DNA from: Rhizobium lusitanum
Lineage (GTDB): Bacteria > Pseudomonadota > Alphaproteobacteria > Rhizobiales > Rhizobiaceae
Assembly (NCBI RefSeq): GCF_014189535.1
Contig: NZ_CP050308.1
Location: 1,897,501-1,961,500, forward strand
Reading direction: 5' to 3'
DNA: 64,000 bases
Both the position numbers and the translations under genes were made by a program. Of this stretch, positions 40,685-49,757 are shown piece after piece; within the stretch, counting starts at the first letter, position 1; the number at the start of each line of letters is the position of its first letter. A model generated the notes under the pieces. The model worked only from the letters and a program-made list of their open reading frames with translations, had not been told where the DNA came from and ran no database searches.

Positions 40685-41242
40685 TTAAGGCTGCAGCTCC
40701 GTATCCCAGTAGAGATAGTCAAGCCAGCTATCGTGCAGATAGTTCGGCGGGAACAGGCGGCCGTTATTGTGCAGATCCTGCACGGTCGGCTGATACGGCT
40801 TCTGTGCCGGGAACATGCCCGCCTGCTTTGGCAGCTTGCTGCCCTTGCGCAAGTTGCACGGCGAGCAGGCCGCCACGACATTCTGCCAGGTCGTCTCGCC
40901 GCCATGGGCGCGCGGGATGACATGGTCGAAGGTCAGGTCGTCATGGGTACCGCAATACTGGCACTCGAACCGGTCGCGCAGGAAGACGTTGAACCGGGTA
41001 AAGGCCGGGTTGCGGGACGGCTGAACGTAAGTCTTAAGGCAGACAACGCTCGGCAACCGCATCGAGAAGCTCGGCGAGGATACGCACTGATCGTATTGAG
41101 CAATGATATTCACACGGTCAAGGAAAACCGCCTTGATCGCGTCCTGCCAGGACCAGAGCGACAAGGGGTAATAACTTAGCGGTCTATAGTCAGCGTTCAG
41201 GACGAGCGCCGGTAAGGACTGCGGGGAGACTGCAATCGTCAA
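40685..41242 (-). CDS. HNH endonuclease family protein
   Basis: A 185-residue protein with the HNH fold: C94-x2-C97 (CQYCG), D106-H107 in FDHVIPRAHGG, the NVVAAC strand and a second cysteine pair C126 and C129 (CSPCN), so zinc ligands and catalytic His are present. The N-terminal LVLNADYRPLSYYPLS block is common to a widely conserved alphaproteobacterial subgroup of unknown role. The start is the TTG at 41242, four bases after AGGAGGG; the longer frame lacks a ribosome site. Confidence 0.88.
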   Translation of the reverse strand: MTIAVSPQSLPALVLNADYRPLSYYPLSLWSWQDAIKAVFLDRVNIIAQYDQCVSSPSFSMRLPSVVCLKTYVQPSRNPAFTRFNVFLRDRFECQYCGTHDDLTFDHVIPRAHGGETTWQNVVAACSPCNLRKGSKLPKQAGMFPAQKPYQPTVQDLHNNGRLFPPNYLHDSWLDYLYWDTELQP

Positions 41243-41353
41243 GGAACCCTCCTGATCGATTCGGCATCTGCACCTGTATATTAGGCCGGTTGTTACAGGA
41301 TTGTGAAGTCCAATAAATTCAGTGCAAAGAGGCTGATCTATGACACCCACTGA

Positions 41354-41998
41354 TTAATCTATGGGCAGCGCCTCTCGCCGGGTCTTGACGGCATAATATG
41401 CCCAGAAAAGCCGGGCCGCGACCGAGCGCCAGGGCGCCCAAACCGCCGCTTCCCGAGCCAAAAGCTTCGGCAAGGGCCTGATTTCATGACCAAACGCCAT
41501 GCCGACGGCGGCCTGCAGGGCGACATCGCCGACCGGGAACACATCTGCGTGACCGCCACAGAACATCAAATAGACCTCCGCCGTCCACGGGCCTATCCCC
41601 TTGATGGCGGTGAGTTCGGACAATGCCTTTTTCGGATGCTCAGTGCTCAACGAAAGTAGATCGATGCGGCCTTCGACAACCGCATCGGCAACCCGCGCAA
41701 GGGTATCCGCCTTGATTCGCGACAGGCCGAAGCCGCGCCAGGCATCCGGCTCCAGCCCGGCATAGGCCTCGGCCGTCACCCGCCCGATCCTCGCCGTCAT
41801 CCGCCCCCAGATCGCGTCGGCGCTTGCCCGCGACACAACCTGCGAGACGATGATATGGGCAAGCCCCTCGAAGCCCGGCTCGCGCAGGCGCAGCGGCACG
41901 GGTCCGGCTTCGGAGATAATCTGCCGCAGACGCGGATCGAGCTCGACCAGCGCCGCCAGCCCCTCCCTGATATCGTCTTCATCGCGAATGATGTGCAT
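41354..41998 (-). CDS. DNA-3-methyladenine glycosylase (AlkA-type, HhH-GPD)
   Basis: A 214-residue DNA repair enzyme that excises alkylated bases. Seen: the helix-hairpin-helix LTAIKGIGPWTAEVYLM (about 129-145) and the catalytic aspartate D158 in FPVGDVAL. It lacks the N-terminal Ada-like part, as usual for short AlkA proteins. It is divergent from gluQRS with 43 bp between the start codons. Confidence 0.9.
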   Translation of the reverse strand: MHIIRDEDDIREGLAALVELDPRLRQIISEAGPVPLRLREPGFEGLAHIIVSQVVSRASADAIWGRMTARIGRVTAEAYAGLEPDAWRGFGLSRIKADTLARVADAVVEGRIDLLSLSTEHPKKALSELTAIKGIGPWTAEVYLMFCGGHADVFPVGDVALQAAVGMAFGHEIRPLPKLLAREAAVWAPWRSVAARLFWAYYAVKTRREALPID

Positions 41999-42041
41999 GG
42001 CGTCTCATGGTCCGGGATTAAAATTCGTGGCAGAAGAAAGC

Positions 42042-42923
42042 ATGATCGCGATTCCCCGTCAAAAACCGAGATTCCGCTTCGCGCCGAGCCCGAACGGCCC
42101 GCTGCATCTCGGCCATGCGCTGTCGGCGATCCTCAACCATGACATGGCGATCAGGGCCGGCGGCAATTTTCTCCTGCGTATCGAAGACATAGATCAGGCC
42201 CGTTGCACACCCGATTTCGAAGCGGGGATTTTGACCGACCTCCGCTGGCTTGGCCTTGCCTGGGAGGAACCGGTGCGCCGGCAGTCAGAGCATTTCCCGG
42301 CCTACCAGAGCGCCCTGCAGTCGCTGATCGATCGCGGCCTCGTCTATCCCGCCTTTCTGACACGCGGCGAGGTGAAAGCGCGGGTCGCAGCAGGTGAGGC
42401 CAACGGCAAACCCTGGCCTCGCGATCCGGACGGAACGCCGCTCTATCCACCTGACGACCGCGAACGCAGCCCGGAAGAGCGGCGGCGATTGCTGGATACC
42501 GGACTCAAGCATGCCTGGCGGCTCGATATGGAAAAAGCCATAGCCGAGGTCGGCCAGCCGCTCCATTGGCGCGAAAGCGGCGATGGCGAGACGGGTAATA
42601 TCCTTGCCGATCCCGCCGCCTGGGGCGATGTCGTGCTGTCGCGCTCCGATGCGCCGTCGAGCTACCATCTGTCCGTGGTCGTCGATGACGCGACGCAAGG
42701 CATCACCCATGTCGTGCGCGGCCTCGACCTTTTCCACGCCACCTCGATCCACCGTCTGTTGCAGGTCTTGCTCGGCCTGCCGGAGCCGCTCTACCACCAT
42801 CACCGGCTGATCCTCGGTGACGACGGCCGCAAACTGTCGAAGAGCCAGGGCGATACCGGCATTGCCGAATGGCGCCGGCGGGGCATGTCACCTGCGCAGC
42901 TTCGCCGCCGCATCGGCCTCTGA
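42042..42923 (+). CDS. gluQRS: Glutamyl-Q tRNA(Asp) synthetase
   Basis: A 293-residue class I aminoacyl-tRNA synthetase-like enzyme that attaches glutamate to queuosine at the wobble base of tRNA-Asp. It has the HLGH active-site motif at 22-25 and KLSKS at 264-268, but ends there: the anticodon-binding domain of full GluRS is absent, which is the hallmark of the family. The ATG at 42042 begins MIAIPRQKPRFRFAPSPNG; the longer frame from 41850 has no support. It overlaps the convergent YihY gene by 36 bp. Confidence 0.93.
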   Translation: MIAIPRQKPRFRFAPSPNGPLHLGHALSAILNHDMAIRAGGNFLLRIEDIDQARCTPDFEAGILTDLRWLGLAWEEPVRRQSEHFPAYQSALQSLIDRGLVYPAFLTRGEVKARVAAGEANGKPWPRDPDGTPLYPPDDRERSPEERRRLLDTGLKHAWRLDMEKAIAEVGQPLHWRESGDGETGNILADPAAWGDVVLSRSDAPSSYHLSVVVDDATQGITHVVRGLDLFHATSIHRLLQVLLGLPEPLYHHHRLILGDDGRKLSKSQGDTGIAEWRRRGMSPAQLRRRIGL

Positions 42924-43823
42924 TTGCTGCTTGTCGGCCTCTTGGATGGCTGCTTGCCGATTGGCTGCCGCCTTGCCAAAAAGCAGGCGCCGCACCTTGA
43001 ACTTCATCAGCGCCGCATTGATCTCCGCCCCCAAGATGAAGATCACCGCTAGCATGTAGAGGAAGATGAGGACGATCATCACCGAGGCGAGGCCGGCATA
43101 AGTGGCGGTATAGTTGGCGAAGGTCGAAAGATAATAGGCAAAGAGCAGCGCGCCGATCGACCAGAAGACCAGGGTCAGGAACACGCCGGGAATGACGTCG
43201 AACAAGCGCCGCCGCCCCGCCGCCAGCCACAGATGCAGGATCAACAGCCCCGCCACCAGCAGGAAAATGGTGCCGTAGATCCGCCAGCTGAAAACGACGT
43301 CGAGGATATCGGCAAGCGCCGGCAGCCATTGCCGCGTATAATTCAGCGCCAGCGGCACGGCGACCAGCAGGATGCTCAGAAGCGCAAAGATCAGAACCGC
43401 GATCAGCACATAGCCGAGGCTGGCGAGGCGGTTGAAATACCATGGCCGCGTCTCCGGCACGCGATAGGCGCGGTTGAGCGAGATGCGCAGCGCCTCGACA
43501 CCGTTGGAGGCGAAATAGGCGGCGGCCAGCACCGAGATCGTCAACAGCCCACCGCGCGGGATTGTCAGCACCTGCACCACCTGATCGGCCACCGGCTTGG
43601 CGATCGCCTCCGGCCAGGTGTCGAAGATCAGGTGCACCGCGGTCGAGGAAAACTGGCTGGCGCCAAGAAAGCTCGCAAGCGCGGTGCCGAAGATCAGGAA
43701 AGGAAAGACCGCCAGCAGCGTCGAAAGCGCGACATGGCTCGCCATGGCAAACCCGTCGTCCTCGACGAAATGGTACACTGCATCGTAGATCACCTTGTAA
43801 AGCGCGCGAACGAATGTCGGCAT
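42888..43823 (-). CDS. YihY/virulence factor BrkB family membrane protein
   Basis: A 311-residue inner-membrane protein with about six to seven hydrophobic helices and the family blocks (FAMASHVALSTLLAVFPFLIF near the N-terminus, then NYTATYAGLASVMIVLIFLYM near 240). Function uncertain in spite of older ribonuclease BN labels. GGAG precedes the ATG by five bases. The C-terminal charged tail (EADKQQSEADAAAKLRR) overlaps the convergent gluQRS gene by 36 bp. Confidence 0.9.
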   Translation of the reverse strand: MPTFVRALYKVIYDAVYHFVEDDGFAMASHVALSTLLAVFPFLIFGTALASFLGASQFSSTAVHLIFDTWPEAIAKPVADQVVQVLTIPRGGLLTISVLAAAYFASNGVEALRISLNRAYRVPETRPWYFNRLASLGYVLIAVLIFALLSILLVAVPLALNYTRQWLPALADILDVVFSWRIYGTIFLLVAGLLILHLWLAAGRRRLFDVIPGVFLTLVFWSIGALLFAYYLSTFANYTATYAGLASVMIVLIFLYMLAVIFILGAEINAALMKFKVRRLLFGKAAANRQAAIQEADKQQSEADAAAKLRR

Positions 43824-43921
43824 TCCATCTCCGCTTGAACCCGGTCCTCATCCACCGGTTGTCGATTGTATCGGGGGCCTGAATATGGGAAACGACTCCG
43901 ACTTTGTACAGGAATCATTCC

Positions 43922-44755
43922 ATGGCGGATCAACGCACCATCATCGTGACGGGTTCCTCTTCCGGCATCGGCGCCTACTGCGCCCGGGCGTTGAAGGCCG
44001 ACGGCTGGCGCGTTTTCGCCACCGTGCGCAAGGAGGCGGACCTCGGCCCGCTCGAGGCCGACGGCGTCGAGGCGCTGCTGATGGACTACACCCGGCCCGA
44101 CACGATCTCCGCCCTGGTTGCCACCGTGCGCGAGCGGAGCGGCGACCGCATCGACGCCCTGTTCAACAACGGCGCCTACGGCCAGCCGGGTGCCGTCGAG
44201 GACCTCTCCTCGGATGTGCTGCGCGAACAGTTCGAAGCGAATTTCTTCGGCTGGCATGAGCTGACGCGGCAGGTGATCCCGCTGATGCGCGCCAAAGGTC
44301 AAGGCCGGATCGTCAATTGCTCCTCCATCCTCGGCCTCATTCCCTATCGCTTCCGCGGCGCCTACACGGCCTCGAAATTCGCGCTGGAGGGGCTGACGAT
44401 CACGCTCAGGATGGAGCTGCAGGATAGCGGCATCCATGTCAGTCTGATCGAACCCGGCCCGATCGCCACGCGCTTCACCGCCAATGCGCTCGCCAAGATC
44501 GAGGAACATATCGATCTCAAACATTCGGCCCATGCGGTCGAATACCAACGGCAACTGGCGCGACTGAATGGCACAGGCCCGGTTAACAAGCACAAATTGG
44601 GACCCGAAGCGGTCTATGACGTGTTAAAATCCGCTTTGCACGCGAAGAATCCGCGTCCGCACTATCTCGTGACCACCCCTGCCAAGCAGGGCGTTCTTCT
44701 GAAAAGGCTGTTGCCGGCTAACCTTTTCTATCGTCTGATGCGCCGGCTGGATTGA
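43922..44755 (+). CDS. Short-chain dehydrogenase/reductase
   Basis: A 277-residue oxidoreductase with the TGxxxGIG nucleotide loop (10-17), the NNGAY strand near 82-86, catalytic Ser (SSILGL, about 134-139) and Y148-x3-K152. All core residues are present. The C-terminal extension (about 210-277) is typical of the longer classical SDR group. The ATG at 43922 follows AGGA; the TTG at 43904 is rejected. It lies 19 bp before the HIG1-like gene. Confidence 0.92.
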   Translation: MADQRTIIVTGSSSGIGAYCARALKADGWRVFATVRKEADLGPLEADGVEALLMDYTRPDTISALVATVRERSGDRIDALFNNGAYGQPGAVEDLSSDVLREQFEANFFGWHELTRQVIPLMRAKGQGRIVNCSSILGLIPYRFRGAYTASKFALEGLTITLRMELQDSGIHVSLIEPGPIATRFTANALAKIEEHIDLKHSAHAVEYQRQLARLNGTGPVNKHKLGPEAVYDVLKSALHAKNPRPHYLVTTPAKQGVLLKRLLPANLFYRLMRRLD

Positions 44756-44774
44756 AGAGGGGGACGGAGGAGCC

Positions 44775-44978
44775 ATGTCCACATTTACCTATATCGCCGC
44801 CATCATTGCCATGGGCCTCGTCGTGCTCGTCCTCATTCGTGGCCTGTTCAACATGATGAAGGGTGAGAACCCCAATCTCTCCAATCGGCTGATGCAGCTT
44901 CGCGTGCTGCTGCAGGCGGTCGCCGTCATCCTGATCATGCTGACGCTGTGGCTGACCGGCGGCGGACGTCCAGCCTGA
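44775..44978 (+). CDS. HIG1-like twin-transmembrane small protein
   Basis: A 67-residue protein with two hydrophobic segments (about 5-25 and 41-62) joined by a loop with KGENPNLSNRLMQLR, the HIG1-N pattern. Mitochondrial relatives stabilise respiratory supercomplexes; the bacterial role is not known. GGAGG lies close to the ATG. It precedes the adenosyltransferase gene by 13 bp, an arrangement common in rhizobia. Confidence 0.85.
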   Translation: MSTFTYIAAIIAMGLVVLVLIRGLFNMMKGENPNLSNRLMQLRVLLQAVAVILIMLTLWLTGGGRPA

Positions 44979-44991
44979 TTACGGGATCAAA

Positions 44992-45570
44992 ATGGTCAAG
45001 CTCAACAAGATTTATACCAAGACCGGTGACGACGGTACCACCGGCCTCGTTTCCGGTCCGCGCCGGCTGAAGCACGACCTGCGCGTCGAATCCTATGGCA
45101 CGATCGACGAAACCAATTCCGCGATCGGCGTCGCCCGACTGCACACAGTCGAGATGCCCGATCTCGACGCCATGCTGATGCGGATCCAGAACGATCTGTT
45201 CGATCTCGGCGCCGATCTCTCGGCGCCGGAAACCGATGAGCCGCTTCCCTATGAGCCGCTGCGCATCATCGACAATCAGGTGTCGCGTATCGAACATGAT
45301 ATCGATGCTCTGAATGCCGGTCTCGAACCGCTGAATTCCTTCGTCCTGCCCGCGGGCAGCCCCGCCTCCGCCCATCTCCACCTCGCCCGCACCATCGCGC
45401 GGCGCGCCGAACGGCTGATGGTGGCTCTGTCACGCACCAAGGGCGAGCGTGTCAGCCCGGCGGCATTGAAATACGTCAACCGCCTCTCGGACTTCCTGTT
45501 TGTCGCCGCGCGCCATGCGAACGATCGCGGGCGCGCCGATGTGCTCTGGGTACCCGGCAAGAATCGGTAA
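44992..45570 (+). CDS. Cob(I)yrinic acid a,c-diamide adenosyltransferase (PduO type)
   Basis: A 192-residue enzyme that attaches the adenosyl group of ATP to cobalt in corrinoids. It has the ATP-binding N-terminus IYTKTGDDGTTGL (7-19), the glycine-rich SYGTIDE and ETNSA segments, and the C-terminal FVLPAGSPASAHLHLARTIARRAER helix and arginine motif. The order HIG1-like / adenosyltransferase / etfBA is common in rhizobia, but here a low-GC gene intervenes before etfB. Confidence 0.93.
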   Translation: MVKLNKIYTKTGDDGTTGLVSGPRRLKHDLRVESYGTIDETNSAIGVARLHTVEMPDLDAMLMRIQNDLFDLGADLSAPETDEPLPYEPLRIIDNQVSRIEHDIDALNAGLEPLNSFVLPAGSPASAHLHLARTIARRAERLMVALSRTKGERVSPAALKYVNRLSDFLFVAARHANDRGRADVLWVPGKNR

Positions 45571-45587
45571 TAGCCGTTTCACAAGGC

Positions 45588-45950
45588 TTATGGTTTGGGT
45601 TCAAAAACTCCGGGACGGGGTGATTGATCCCCCCATGACCCAACGTCGTAACCGCTCTTGAACATGTCCAACTGCTGCTTAATTGCGTCTTCCAGTTCCC
45701 ACTGCATGGATTGGTATTGTTCAATGACGCCGTACTGCCGCCAGACTGAACGGTTGAACCCATATTCGAAGTGATTGTAATAGATGACGGTCGGGCCGAT
45801 CAGTCCTACGACCCAGCATGAGCTGTAGTTCTTTAGCTCCCACTCCTCAGGGACGAGCTTGATCATGTCCCAGAAACGTCGTTGCTCGTTGCTCATCCGC
45901 GTCCACGAGGCGTTGATCAAATCCCAAAGCGATTCTTCGGAGAAAGACAT
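45588..45950 (-). CDS. Unknown soluble protein, 120 residues, low GC
   Basis: The protein begins MSFSEESLWDLINASW and is rich in aromatic residues (Trp, Tyr, Phe) and acidic residues, with no membrane segment or signal. I recognise no family. The ribosome site is weak and the start is taken at the ATG 45950. Base and codon use differ from the flanking housekeeping genes, so transfer is likely. Its place, opposite to and between cobalamin adenosyltransferase and etfB, suggests it was inserted there. Toxin-immunity-like composition is only an impression. Confidence 0.6.
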   Translation of the reverse strand: MSFSEESLWDLINASWTRMSNEQRRFWDMIKLVPEEWELKNYSSCWVVGLIGPTVIYYNHFEYGFNRSVWRQYGVIEQYQSMQWELEDAIKQQLDMFKSGYDVGSWGDQSPRPGVFEPKP

Positions 45951-46303
45951 TGCAACCAATCCGACAGTTTCCTCTTCACCTTAGCCAAGAAGGATTGTTG
46001 AGCAAATGTCAACGCGGCGAAGATATCAGTATAAATATGCGAATACGTTTTCGTGCTCCGCAACGATTCCCTTCACACGAATTGCCCTCCACCGTCTTAG
46101 GGCGGCCTTCAATAGCAAGCGAAGAAGCTGATAGCCTTATTGACGTTAACGTAAACGTTATTTACACCCCTAAAGCAATTTGCCTGTCTGCGGCATGGAA
46201 GCGTTGTAATTGGGGGAAAAACGCGTATCCATGTCGCCATTCGACAAACAGAGCGGCGCTGAACAGGTCATGTTCTGGAGCGCAGTGTTGAAGGAAGGAT
46301 TCC
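45951..46303. other. Regulatory region before etfB
   Basis: These 353 bp have no supported coding sequence; a short plus-strand frame here overlaps the minus-strand gene and has no ribosome site. The notable element is a repeated ACGT motif at 46140-46160 (see separate entry). Confidence 0.6.
46140..46160 (+). promoter_or_regulatory. Candidate operator with ACGT repeats upstream of etfB
   Basis: TTGACG at 46140 is followed by ACGTTAACGT (46143-46152, a perfect palindrome) and a further AACGTT, giving three ACG half-sites in 20 bases. It resembles the operators of acyl-CoA/branched-chain catabolic regulators such as MerR-type LiuR, which would fit etfBA; the identification is from memory and not verified. 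Confidence 0.35.
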
Positions 46304-47053
46304 ATGAAGATTCTCGTGCCTGTAAAGCGTGTCGTCGACTATAACGTTAAGATCCGGGTCAAGCCGGATGGGACTGGCGTCGAACTTGCGAATGTGAAGA
46401 TGTCGATGAACCCGTTCGACGAGATCTCGGTTGAGGAAGCACTGCGGCTGAAGGAAGCCGGCAAGGCTGAGGAAGTGATCGTCGTCTCGATCGGACCGGC
46501 CAAGGCCGAAGAGACGCTGCGCACCGCGCTCGCCATGGGCGCCGACCGGGCGATCCTGGTCGAAACCGACGATGCGGTCGAGCCACTCGCCGTCGCCAAG
46601 ATCCTCAAGGGTGTCGCAGACGCCGAACAGCCCGGCCTGATCATAGTCGGCAAGCAGGCAATCGACGACGACAGCAACCAGACCGGCCAGATGCTCGCAG
46701 CCCTCTTGGGCTCTGCACAGGCAACCTTCGCCTCGAAGATCGAGATCGGTGACGGCAAGGCAACCGTGACCCGTGAAGTCGACGGCGGCCTGCAGACCAT
46801 CGAAATCAAGCTTCCGGCTGTTGTCACGACAGACCTTCGCCTCAACGAGCCGCGCTACGCCTCGCTGCCGAACATCATGAAGGCGAAGAAGAAGCCGCTC
46901 GACAAAAAATCGCCGGCCGACTTCGGCGTCTCGACAGAGCCGCGCCTGAAAGTGCTGAAGACGGAAGAGCCGGGTGGCCGCAAGGCGGGTATCAAGGTGG
47001 GATCGGTCGCCGAACTCGTCGAGAAGCTCAAGGCCGAAGCCGGCGTACTCTAA
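46304..47053 (+). CDS. etfB: Electron transfer flavoprotein, beta subunit
   Basis: The 249-residue AMP-binding subunit of the ETF heterodimer, which carries electrons from acyl-CoA dehydrogenases to the quinone pool. The start [14 protein letters not shown] and the core [30 protein letters not shown] segment are characteristic. GGAAGG precedes the ATG. etfA follows after 21 bases. Confidence 0.96.
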   Translation: MKILVPVKRVVDYNVKIRVKPDGTGVELANVKMSMNPFDEISVEEALRLKEAGKAEEVIVVSIGPAKAEETLRTALAMGADRAILVETDDAVEPLAVAKILKGVADAEQPGLIIVGKQAIDDDSNQTGQMLAALLGSAQATFASKIEIGDGKATVTREVDGGLQTIEIKLPAVVTTDLRLNEPRYASLPNIMKAKKKPLDKKSPADFGVSTEPRLKVLKTEEPGGRKAGIKVGSVAELVEKLKAEAGVL

Positions 47054-47074
47054 GGATAGGAAAGGATAACACCC

Positions 47075-48004
47075 ATGGCCATTCTTCTTCTGGCTGACCA
47101 CGATAATGCCAGCCTTTCCGACCAGACCGCCAAGACACTTACGGCTGCCGCGAAAATCGGCGGCGATGTACATGTGCTGGTCGCCGGCAAGGGCGCCAAG
47201 CCTGCCGCCGATGCAGCTGCAAAGCTTGCTGGCGTCTCCAAGGTGCTGCTGGCCGAAAGCGACGAGCTTGCCAACAACCTCGCCGAACCGCTGGCTGATC
47301 TGATCGTGTCACTGGCCGCCGGCTACGACACCATCATCACGGCCGCCACCTCGGTCGGCAAGAACGTCTTGCCGCGCGTTGCAGCCCTGCTCGACGTCGC
47401 CCAGATCTCTGAGATTACCGAGGTCGTCTCTGCCGACACCTTCAAGCGCCCGATCTATGCCGGCAACGCCATCCAGACGGTGCAGTCGAGCGATGCGAAG
47501 CGGGTGATCACCGTTCGCACGGCGTCGTTCGCATCTGCCCCTGAAGGCGGCTCGGCTGCCGTCGAGGCGATTGCCGCCGTTGCCAATTCCGGTCTTTCCA
47601 CCTTCGTCAGTGATGCGCTGTCCTCATCCGACCGTCCGGAGCTGACCTCAGCAAAGATCATCATCTCCGGTGGCCGCGCGCTTGGCTCGGCGGAGAAGTT
47701 CCGCGAAGTCATCCTTCCCGTCGCCGACAAGCTCGGTGCCGCCGTCGGCGCGTCGCGCGCAGCAGTGGATGCCGGCTATGCGCCGAACGACTGGCAGGTT
47801 GGTCAGACCGGCAAGGTGGTCGCGCCGCAGCTCTACATCGCGGTCGGCATTTCCGGCGCCATCCAGCATCTGGCCGGCATGAAGGACTCGAAGGTCATCG
47901 TCGCCATCAACAAGGACGAAGAGGCCCCGATCTTCCAGATCGCCGACTACGGCCTCGTCGCCGATCTCTTCGAGGCCCTGCCGGAACTCGAAAAGGCGCT
48001 CTGA
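47075..48004 (+). CDS. etfA: Electron transfer flavoprotein, alpha subunit
   Basis: The 309-residue FAD-binding subunit. The C-terminal half has the FAD motif (SGGRALGS, then [19 protein letters not shown] and [21 protein letters not shown]) as in the family. AAAGGA precedes the ATG. It forms a unit with etfB and probably continues into the 3-hydroxybutyryl-CoA dehydrogenase gene. Confidence 0.96.
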   Translation: MAILLLADHDNASLSDQTAKTLTAAAKIGGDVHVLVAGKGAKPAADAAAKLAGVSKVLLAESDELANNLAEPLADLIVSLAAGYDTIITAATSVGKNVLPRVAALLDVAQISEITEVVSADTFKRPIYAGNAIQTVQSSDAKRVITVRTASFASAPEGGSAAVEAIAAVANSGLSTFVSDALSSSDRPELTSAKIIISGGRALGSAEKFREVILPVADKLGAAVGASRAAVDAGYAPNDWQVGQTGKVVAPQLYIAVGISGAIQHLAGMKDSKVIVAINKDEEAPIFQIADYGLVADLFEALPELEKAL

Positions 48005-48155
48005 TCGCGCCTCTTGATCTCTTTCGCAGTTGCGAAAGACTGGAAAATTGTCCTTTATGGGTCTATCAATCTTGCCGGGCTAGAAATAGTCCGGCAAATT
48101 TATGACGAAAAGCATGGCGCGCCGCCAAGAACGCGCCGCCCCGGGGGAGTTGGCA

Positions 48156-49034
48156 ATGAGTTCGCTGAAGACGATTGGTATTATCGGAGCGGGCCAGATG
48201 GGCTGCGGCATTGCCCACGTATCCGCCATAGCCGGTTATAAGGTGCACATCTACGATCTGTCGCAGGAGCGCATCGAGAGTGGCCTTGCCACCATCAACG
48301 GCAACCTTGCCCGCCAGGTTTCTTCCGGCAAGATGACCGACGAGGAGCGCAAGACGGCGCTGGCGCTGATATCGGGCTCTTCCGACCTCAACGATCTGGC
48401 TCAGGTCGACCTCGCCATCGAGGCCGCAACCGAGGACGAAAGCGTCAAGCGCAAGATCTACGCCCAGATTTGTCCGATCTTGAAGCCCGAGGCGATGCTC
48501 GCCACCAACACCTCGTCGCTATCGATCACCCGTCTCGCCTCCGCGACCGATCGGCCGGAACGCTTCATGGGCATTCACTTCATGAACCCGGTGCCGGTGA
48601 TGAAGCTGGTCGAGCTGGTGCGCGGCATCGCCACCGAAGAATCGACCTTCTCCGCCGCCAAGGAATATGTCAGCTCGCTGGACAAGACGATCACGGTGGC
48701 CGAGGACTTCCCGGCCTTCATCGTCAACCGCATCCTGCTGCCGATGATCAACGAAGCAATCTACACGCTTTACGAAGGCGTCGGCTCCGTCGATGCCATC
48801 GACACCGCCATGAAGCTCGGCGCCAATCACCCTATGGGTCCATTGCAGCTTGCCGATTTCATCGGCCTCGACACCTGCCTGTCGATCATGCAGGTGCTGC
48901 ATGACGGCCTGGCGGATTCGAAATATCGCCCTTGCCCGCTGCTGGTGAAATATGTCGAAGCCGGCTGGCTCGGCCGCAAATCCGGTCGCGGCTTTTACGA
49001 CTATCGCGGCGAAGTGCCGGTTCCGACGCGGTAA
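48156..49034 (+). CDS. 3-hydroxybutyryl-CoA dehydrogenase
   Basis: A 292-residue NAD(P)-dependent enzyme of the hydroxyacyl-CoA dehydrogenase family. It has the Rossmann loop IGAGQMGCGIA (about 10-20), the catalytic His in GIHFMNPVPVMKLVE and the C-terminal domain with PLLVKYVEAGWLGRKSGRGFY. It fits with etfBA in short-chain acyl-CoA metabolism. The ATG at 48156 follows GGGGGAG by six bases; the longer frame from 48102 is rejected. A hairpin follows the stop. Confidence 0.93.
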   Translation: MSSLKTIGIIGAGQMGCGIAHVSAIAGYKVHIYDLSQERIESGLATINGNLARQVSSGKMTDEERKTALALISGSSDLNDLAQVDLAIEAATEDESVKRKIYAQICPILKPEAMLATNTSSLSITRLASATDRPERFMGIHFMNPVPVMKLVELVRGIATEESTFSAAKEYVSSLDKTITVAEDFPAFIVNRILLPMINEAIYTLYEGVGSVDAIDTAMKLGANHPMGPLQLADFIGLDTCLSIMQVLHDGLADSKYRPCPLLVKYVEAGWLGRKSGRGFYDYRGEVPVPTR

Positions 49035-49039
49035 AAACT

Positions 49040-49061
49040 CCTTCTCCCCAAGGGGAGAAGG
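49040..49061. terminator. Terminator hairpin between convergent hbd-type and tlpA genes
   Basis: Ten-base perfect stem CCTTCTCCCC / GGGGAGAAGG with a two-base loop. It resembles the hairpin at 62944-62967, so the pair belong to a dispersed family. It lies just after the stop of the dehydrogenase and 8 bp from the tlpA stop. Confidence 0.65.
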
Positions 49062-49068
49062 AAGAATA

Positions 49069-49734
49069 TCAAATCCCCACCGCCGCCTTGATGAGATTCT
49101 TCGCATCGTCGCTGTCCCATGCCGCAGGACCATTCATGGCCGAGACGAGGCAGCCCTTGCCGTCGATCAGCAGCGTTACCGGCAGGCCGAATGCCAATCC
49201 CTGCTTCTTCAGCGCATTGAAGACACCCATGGTGCTGTCGCGATAATAGCCGAGCTTGTCGATGCCGTAATCGGTGCGGAACGCTTTTGGCTTCTCATCG
49301 TCTCCCGTGTCGATATTGACGGCGACCACCTCGAACTTGTCGTTGCCCATGCTTTTCTCCAGCGCATTCAAAGCCGGCATTTCCTCGCGGCAGGGCACGC
49401 ACCAGGTCGCCCAGACGTTGAGCAGCAGCGTCTTGCCGGAGAAATTGCCGATCGACAGCGGCTGGCCATCCGCTCCCTTGAAGGAAACGTCGTGCAGCGA
49501 GACCGGCGTCTGTGGCGCGGCCATGGCGGCGACCTGCCCCTTGGTGAAGGGTGTCAGGGCTGCGGCACGTTCCTTGGCCGTTTCACATTGTCCGGAAGAG
49601 GCCGTTTCACCAATACCATTGCCATACCCCGCCTCCTTCACGTATACCGCTGCCGCACCGGCGACGACCCCGGCAACGGCGGCAAGCAGGACAAATTTCA
49701 CGGACGGCAGACCAAACGGCTTCTTCGCTGTCAT
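49069..49734 (-). CDS. tlpA: TlpA-type thiol-disulfide oxidoreductase
   Basis: A 221-residue membrane-anchored periplasmic thioredoxin. It has an N-terminal anchor (about 13-33) and the thioredoxin active site W-C112-V-P-C115. Extra cysteines at about 50 and near 200 (GKGCLVS) are a mark of rhizobial TlpA, which keeps cytochrome oxidase maturation factors reduced. The ATG has GGAGA six bases upstream and lies 23 bp from the divergent argH start. Confidence 0.93.
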   Translation of the reverse strand: MTAKKPFGLPSVKFVLLAAVAGVVAGAAAVYVKEAGYGNGIGETASSGQCETAKERAAALTPFTKGQVAAMAAPQTPVSLHDVSFKGADGQPLSIGNFSGKTLLLNVWATWCVPCREEMPALNALEKSMGNDKFEVVAVNIDTGDDEKPKAFRTDYGIDKLGYYRDSTMGVFNALKKQGLAFGLPVTLLIDGKGCLVSAMNGPAAWDSDDAKNLIKAAVGI

Positions 49735-49757
49735 TACATTCTCCAGGTAGGCATCTC

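Noticed and set aside
42703..43851. 382-residue minus frame over the YihY gene
   Set aside because: A different frame of the same strand as YihY; YihY has the family blocks, this one has none.
45950..46291. 113-residue plus-strand frame before etfB
   Set aside because: Starts within the opposite gene, covers the regulatory region and lacks a ribosome site.
48005..48155. Palindrome CTTTCGCA-GT-TGCGAAAG and the TTGCCGG / CCGGCAA hairpin between etfA and the dehydrogenase gene
   Set aside because: Short hairpins within a unit transcribed in one direction; no evidence that they stop or regulate transcription.
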